The position numbers and the translations under genes are program-made. From NCBI GenBank assembly GCA_932294295.1, contig OW028576.1, positions 23,195,227-23,259,226 of the forward strand: a stretch of DNA of 64,000 bases. Reading direction: 5' to 3'. Every line of letters starts with the position of its first letter. The stretch's first letter is position 1. Positions 60,501-64,000 of the stretch are shown piece by piece. The DNA comes from Alitta virens (lineage: Eukaryota; Annelida; Polychaeta; Phyllodocida; Nereididae). Below the pieces are notes generated by a model that made no database searches, had not been told where the DNA came from, and saw only the letters and a program-made list of their open reading frames with translations.

Positions 60501-61356
60501 CCATGGCTATTTGCCAATAGCCAGATGACAGGTCCAGGGTACAAAACCATTTTGCCCCTGATAAAGTGTCTAGACAGTCATCGATGCGTGGCAAAGGATA
60601 AGCATCCTTTTTAGTGCACGAATTCAATTTCCTATAATCCACACAAAACCTGAAAGTTCCATCTTTCTTTCTAACCAACACAGGGGGGCTAGACCAGGGG
60701 CTGCTACTGGGCTCGATCACTCCGAGTCTCAGCATTTTATCCACTTCCTCTGACAGCGCCCTGTTTTGAGCCCACCCTAATCTCCGGGTCGGCACTTTGA
60801 AAGGCCGATTGTCGCCCGTATCGATCTTGTGCGTGGCTTGACTCGTACGTCCCAGCCCGTATTTACCTCCCTCAAAACAATGTTCATACTCCATCAAGAC
60901 CTTTCGGAGCTCTGACCTTTGATCTGCGGTCAGATCGTCAGTTTCGTCCAAAAGAGGCTGCAAATGAACGGGCAGTCGTGTTTCAGCGTTCTTCCGCTTG
61001 AGTTCAAAATTGACCTCAGCAGCATTCACCGTTTTCGGTGAATCCACCTTTTCGACTTCGCTCAATTGACCTACCACTTGACCTTTTGCAATATGAACAC
61101 TCTCAGTCGTGGGATTGGCTATCCACACGTGAGCCCCAGAGCATTGAGATGCCAATAATCCTCTAGGTATCATTATGTGTAAATCCTGGCAAACCGTGGG
61201 CAACGACTCGAATACGAGGTCGCCCCCCGTTAGATACGCCCCAGGACACCAAATTGACTGAGACCTGCGACACGTGGCGAGCTGGTATATGGACGTCTTC
61301 GTGTAAGATTGCTCGGCCTGTTTTTCCAGGGCGACCTTCTCTACACGCGATATCAA
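57580..61356 (-). CDS. Gypsy pol: RT, RNase H, integrase (1258-aa frame)
   Basis: In order: end of the protease region, RT (fingers near LRLGVIEPSSSPWSSPPVLV, catalytic CYMDDIVV), RNase H (ILDTDASDLAIGG; TDHRALVWLQNF), integrase zinc domain (H-H-C-C with CDVCQKRK), integrase core (IDIMGPLP Asp, HSDQGTNF Asp, then Glu in GLVERFN) and a GPY/F-type module (KFLGPYKVTRKMG). A long Pro/Leu-rich tail follows. The real protein continues from the protease frame, so the ATG at 61356 is not a natural start. All catalytic residues are present. It makes the DNA copy of the element RNA and inserts it. Confidence 0.9.
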   Translation of the reverse strand: MISRVEKVALEKQAEQSYTKTSIYQLATCRRSQSIWCPGAYLTGGDLVFESLPTVCQDLHIMIPRGLLASQCSGAHVWIANPTTESVHIAKGQVVGQLSEVEKVDSPKTVNAAEVNFELKRKNAETRLPVHLQPLLDETDDLTADQRSELRKVLMEYEHCFEGGKYGLGRTSQATHKIDTGDNRPFKVPTRRLGWAQNRALSEEVDKMLRLGVIEPSSSPWSSPPVLVRKKDGTFRFCVDYRKLNSCTKKDAYPLPRIDDCLDTLSGAKWFCTLDLSSGYWQIAMDDRDKEKTAFTAPRGHFHFTVMPFGVTNGPATLERLMELVLGGLDLSTCLCYMDDIVVQGSTFQKCLGNLIVVLKRISQAGLRLKASKCELFKSEVSFLGHVICREGVKPDPKKIKAVREWPEPTTVQEVRCFVGFASYYRKYVRDFAGLAAPLHALTAHQAVFKWDETCRNAFKRLIRALTTAPILVLPREGCPVILDTDASDLAIGGVLSQMIEGEERVVAYASQCLSSSQKHYCTTYKELLAVVRMAKIFRPYLYGQDSVRLRTDHRALVWLQNFKDAEGMLARWIASLTEYNFVIEYREGKKHANADGCSRIPVRACKRQECPDQGHGENVDLVASITQWNQVRGFRTITCGQPQVATGISPGEAEGPQVRVYMAEAAGETAGDGSERSLDPNWIESFTLEEIRCAQGQDMALATAKKWLDAGQRPPYHAIVTHSAQVRNIWAQFYCLKLQRGIVYRSHKLPTGELVTQMVAPANIRRSIFNQLHTSRLGGHMGINSLISKLRRRFYWPGYKEDVIRWIGWCDVCQKRKQGGLKKAPLHQVPVGMPMDRMAIDIMGPLPVTKSNNKYIVVVADYFTKWTEAFALPNQEAYTVADCLVTNVILRFGAPYHLHSDQGTNFESKLFQEMCKMLGINKTRTTAYHPQSDGLVERFNRSLGDMLSKLVNERRDDWDDMLPYVMCAYRATPHRSTDITPNRMMLGREAMLPVDLMYGHALQHKHHCPVEYVEWIREAMEESFEKCRTQMRKAAQKQAKHYNRLAMEQSFHIGDWVLLFYPPLAKQKLALKFLGPYKVTRKMGEVNYEIEAPASGKRHIVHINQLKKYLAEVTPDDMIRIPDIPSDDPYLDPSLYEDGASATPLDEGRDPPLPGELSGDAAQPWSGRPERGGAAGTGEHRGRGLQTRDPLDTRRVADSRSNLDTAPFLDLELSSAPFPDLELTSAPSRELDPEAAPFLPGRLRKPPDRLGHNVGNQ

Positions 61357-61750
61357 CGCCTCCCAGTCTCAGCATTCCTACTGAACACATTAGCAATGCA
61401 CCGTGTCTCTTCAAGAAGTCCATCCCCAGTAGACCAGGGAGACCTCCGATATCCGCTACCAAAAATTCACAAGGATAAAGCACTCTCTCTAGACAGAGAG
61501 TGAGCTCCACCTTACCATAAATATTGATTGGTCCACCGTTTGCAGCCGAGATCTTGCCTTCCACAGGTCTTAAAGTCTCTCGTTTCGCGCCAGGTATCTC
61601 ATCGTACTCCTGCTTACTCAGCAGAGACACCTGCGCACCGGTATCGATCAGGAGATCCACGTGACGTGTCCCTACACTAATCGTAATATACCATGATGCG
61701 CTCGAATTCTGCATGGCCAATGCTGTCCCACTTTCACCCCTTCCCAACAT
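61163..61750 (-). CDS. Gypsy aspartic protease frame
   Basis: DLLIDTGAQVSLLSK carries the DTGA active site and LLGMDFLKRHGA the second conserved block. It overlaps pol by 194 bp in another frame; homology passes to the pol frame near a run of six G (minus; 61228-61223). A TGA lies between the gag stop and this frame, so it is not a simple gag extension. Confidence 0.85.
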   Translation of the reverse strand: MLGRGESGTALAMQNSSASWYITISVGTRHVDLLIDTGAQVSLLSKQEYDEIPGAKRETLRPVEGKISAANGGPINIYGKVELTLCLERVLYPCEFLVADIGGLPGLLGMDFLKRHGALLMCSVGMLRLGGVDIACREGRPGKTGRAILHEDVHIPARHVSQVSVNLVSWGVSNGGRPRIRVVAHGLPGFTHNDT

Positions 61751-61835
61751 TCCGGAGGCTGAGGGGCCGCTTTTTCAGCAGGCTGAGGGGCTGCTTTTTC
61801 AGCAGGTGAAGGATCCGTGGATACTTCCTCCACCC

Positions 61836-63221
61836 TTACTCGTTTTCCGAGTGTTTCCTCTCCTTCTTATCCTTGCCCCCCTTTTTACCCTGATCGCTCC
61901 GCCCCTGGGACCGTTTATCACCGTGCTTACTCGATCGGTGTTCCCTGTCCTTGCTAGGCGCTCGTTTCTTGGAGCGATCATCATCGACATTTCGCTTGGG
62001 ACAATCCCTGCGGAGATGCCCGGTCTTCTTGCACCGGTAGCACCTCCGTGTTTCAGGTGAATAATCGTGTTCCTGCCGGCGAGTATTACTATAAACCTTC
62101 CCCTTATCTTTGGACATAACCTCGCCTAATATCGTATATACCAAATCCTTCAAATCCTGCCTCGTGATGGCTCCCTCTTTTTCAGAGGACGGGCCGCCAC
62201 GTATAGACGCTGAAGCAGTAGCAGCCACGGAAGCCTCGGGCTGTAGTATTGGCAAAGCGATAGCGCCAGCCGGCCCGACGTCAGGCTTACTCGTTTTCGT
62301 GGCCTCGTACGCTGCCTCGTACTGCACTGCTAGATCAATGGCCTCCTGCAGGGTGGGTGGCTTTAAAGCCGCCAACCAAAATCTCATACTAGTAGACCCA
62401 GCCGTCTCCATGAAACGCTCTTTTGCAAAGCGTTCCTGCTCGGCTGGGGCGGAAGCGGGGTTCGCTTTCCTGGAGAGATCTAACAAAAACAACCCATACG
62501 TCTCGAGGTCCATTTCTGGGCCTCGTTTTGCATTAAACCATTTATTTCGGTACGCATCGAGGGCACGATTCGAGCAGAACAGAGCCGTCAGCTGGCTCAC
62601 CATCTCTCTCCAATCGTCCCGATAAGTTAGGGGCCGCATTTTCAACTTAGCTTGACCAGTGACGCTGGTCCAAAGGTGAAAACATTTATCCTCGTCCGTC
62701 CACTTATTGAAAGTGGCGACTCGAGTAAATTCGTCTAAGTGGTCTATGAAGGCCGTACCCTGGCCGTCATATTTTGGAGGAATAGCTTCTTTTCTCCGCC
62801 TGTACCCCGAAGAACCCAGACTCCGCTGCGGAGTACTGGTGGCCGGCATGACAGCCCGGGCCGAGCCACGTGGTTCCGCACGCTCAACCACGGAGGGCCG
62901 CCCTTCAGGCGAGGAAACAGGCGTCGACGCGGATGAATCATTCGACTCATATCCAGCTGGCGAGGGCTCCCTTCGGCGCCCTCGATCGCTGGTTGTCCGC
63001 GTATTTTCCTGACTCGTGAATGCGAGTCCAGGACTTGGAGTCCTATCCGCCGTGGCCTCTCGTCTACGAGGGCGTCCCGGCGTTCGCACTACTTTACTCC
63101 TAGTCGAAGCACGTAGAGCTGACTCATCCGCCGTTTGCGAGGGGCCCGGCACCGGAGTCGATGCGGGCTCACTCGTGTCGGCTGATGCCAAGCCAGGCCT
63201 CTTACGCAACTTTGCAGGCAT
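61836..63221 (-). CDS. Gypsy gag (461 aa)
   Basis: A capsid-like helical region in the middle (CFHLWTSVTGQAKLKM; LDAYRNKWFNAKRG; LETYGLFLLDLSRKA) is the retrotransposon gag fold. A single zinc knuckle CYRCKKTGHLRRDC lies near residue 400, with a very basic tail. The Ser/Arg/Pro-rich N-terminus is less defined. Builds the particle and binds the element RNA. Intact. Confidence 0.9.
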   Translation of the reverse strand: MPAKLRKRPGLASADTSEPASTPVPGPSQTADESALRASTRSKVVRTPGRPRRREATADRTPSPGLAFTSQENTRTTSDRGRRREPSPAGYESNDSSASTPVSSPEGRPSVVERAEPRGSARAVMPATSTPQRSLGSSGYRRRKEAIPPKYDGQGTAFIDHLDEFTRVATFNKWTDEDKCFHLWTSVTGQAKLKMRPLTYRDDWREMVSQLTALFCSNRALDAYRNKWFNAKRGPEMDLETYGLFLLDLSRKANPASAPAEQERFAKERFMETAGSTSMRFWLAALKPPTLQEAIDLAVQYEAAYEATKTSKPDVGPAGAIALPILQPEASVAATASASIRGGPSSEKEGAITRQDLKDLVYTILGEVMSKDKGKVYSNTRRQEHDYSPETRRCYRCKKTGHLRRDCPKRNVDDDRSKKRAPSKDREHRSSKHGDKRSQGRSDQGKKGGKDKKERKHSENE

Positions 63222-63528
63222 TATACGTGGGGCTAAAACACACTAAATAAGGTAGAGTATTGTAGCGTGAATTCTACTTAACTGTAGATATGTGTAGCTT
63301 GAAGTTTTGAAGTCGCAACGCCGCTGCTGCTGACGCTCAATGTAGATGCTGACGGTTCCTGTGCTCCGCTGCAACTGACTAAACCACGCGGTCGCTGGCA
63401 CCTTTATCCAGCGTGGCCGTCTCGAAGTCATGTTTTTTTTCAAAAAGTTCAAAACGTTTTTTATGTCCTTGTCCATGCGTCGTCCATGTCTTCTATCCAA
63501 TTGGGGAACCCTACAACCGATTCTTCAA

Positions 63529-63546
63529 GTCCCACATCGGGCGCCA
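63529..63546 (-). other. Primer-binding site
   Basis: Minus-strand TGGCGCCCGATGTGGGAC begins three bases inside the 5' LTR. TGG matches the CCA end of a tRNA; the rest resembles lysine-type PBS sequences, but the tRNA is not determined. Confidence 0.75.
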
Positions 63547-63549
63547 ATT

Positions 63550-63766
63550 TGTAAGGTTCCCCAAGAAAGACAAAGCGTTGATATTCCAGTTTAAAGTTTA
63601 TTTTGCCCTGCCCCGCCGCACAGCCTGCCTATCCTCTGCTTCTTCAGCTACTGACGCGGTCTGGGTGTATTCCCGCCAAGACCCCGTGATCACGTGGTCC
63701 GGGTCACCCAGTGCGCGTCAAAGTCGGTCACTGGCCTAGTAAGGTCAGTGACCTGGGGTCATCACA
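63550..63766 (-). repeat. 5' LTR (217 bp)
   Basis: Same sequence as the 3' LTR except one base (AGTCGGTC here against AGTCAGTC). The AGGTCA-G-TGACCT palindrome at 63742-63754 lies in its upstream (U3) end and could influence transcription. Confidence 0.95.
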
Positions 63767-63770
63767 TGTC

Positions 63771-64000
63771 AATGACCTCGAGTCACACATTGACTGACTT
63801 TACCAGAAGTTGTCGTTTGCAGCATGTTTTCAAGGGGCAGATTAAATTCTACAGTCAACCAACACATTAATTAATTGTAAAATATCATGATTTACTTAAC
63901 TTGACATTGCAAATTGTCACTGTCTACACAACAGACATAGACTGCAAGGAATTTACCTGTCAGCCCACAGAAGAGCTGGATGACCAGTTCACCATCTACT
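63771..64000. other. No feature seen
   Basis: Short flank after the gypsy target site; nothing recognised. Confidence 0.4.

Larger units (their letters stand above)
54094..63770 (-). mobile_element. Young Ty3/gypsy LTR retrotransposon
   Basis: 9669-bp element (54098-63766) read on minus, flanked by TGTC on both sides. It has two 217-bp LTRs differing at one visible position, a PBS next to the 5' LTR and a purine tract next to the 3' LTR. The frames run gag, protease, RT-RNase H-integrase, then a zinc-finger ORF. The pol order RT, RNase H, integrase places it in Ty3/gypsy (Metaviridae). No env-like membrane protein is present. Its base composition is much richer in G+C than the surroundings, consistent with recent arrival. 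Confidence 0.95.

Overview
The window looks like animal nuclear DNA from a marine invertebrate. It is AT-rich, has short exons with GT-AG introns, a low gene density and many transposons (Harbinger with MADF protein, Tc1/pogo, Penelope-like, LINE, Ty3/gypsy). A SUEL-lectin-like domain and immunoglobulin receptors would fit a deuterostome (echinoderm, hemichordate, cephalochordate) or a lophotrochozoan. The sequence alone does not settle the species. No prokaryotic features, tRNA, rRNA or CRISPR were seen.

Layout. 0-5.4 kb: no host gene recognised, one decayed Tc1/mariner copy (4.28-5.4 kb). 5.8-11.5 kb (minus): receptor-like gene A (signal peptide, SUEL-lectin-like domain, possible CUB-like domain, TM helix, short tail), probably decaying because a 409-bp deletion removed half of one domain exon. 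12.9-16.6 kb: Harbinger relic holding a large palindrome, followed by a related MITE. 18.9-21.3 kb: orphan tail-exon copy and a Penelope-like (GIY-YIG) fragment inside an inverted repeat. 21.4-27.5 kb (minus): gene B, the intact paralogue of A. 28.4-42.3 kb (plus): a 16-exon gene, head to head with B, for a receptor with three Ig domains, one TM helix and a long cytoplasmic region ending in eight or more ankyrin-like repeats. All exon phases fit and give 1161 codons plus stop. Its largest early intron carries a LINE fragment split by a 3.25-kb Harbinger element with perfect TTA target duplication. 42.3-54 kb: 3' UTR, gypsy pol fragments, Harbinger-family MITE composites and tandem duplications. 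54,098-63,766 (minus): a very young, almost complete Ty3/gypsy element with 217-bp LTRs, gag, protease and pol frames, and an additional C2H2 zinc-finger ORF in the position usually held by env.

How they fit together. Genes A, B and the Ig-ankyrin gene form a small cluster of cell-surface receptors with modular same-phase exons: 93-bp phase-2 tail cassettes in A and B, phase-1 Ig exons and repeated tail exons in the third gene. B and the Ig-ankyrin gene share a 0.9-kb divergent promoter region. Everything else is explained mainly by transposons, several of them nested. The main candidate for something undescribed is the Ig-TM-ankyrin receptor together with its divergent lectin-like partner.
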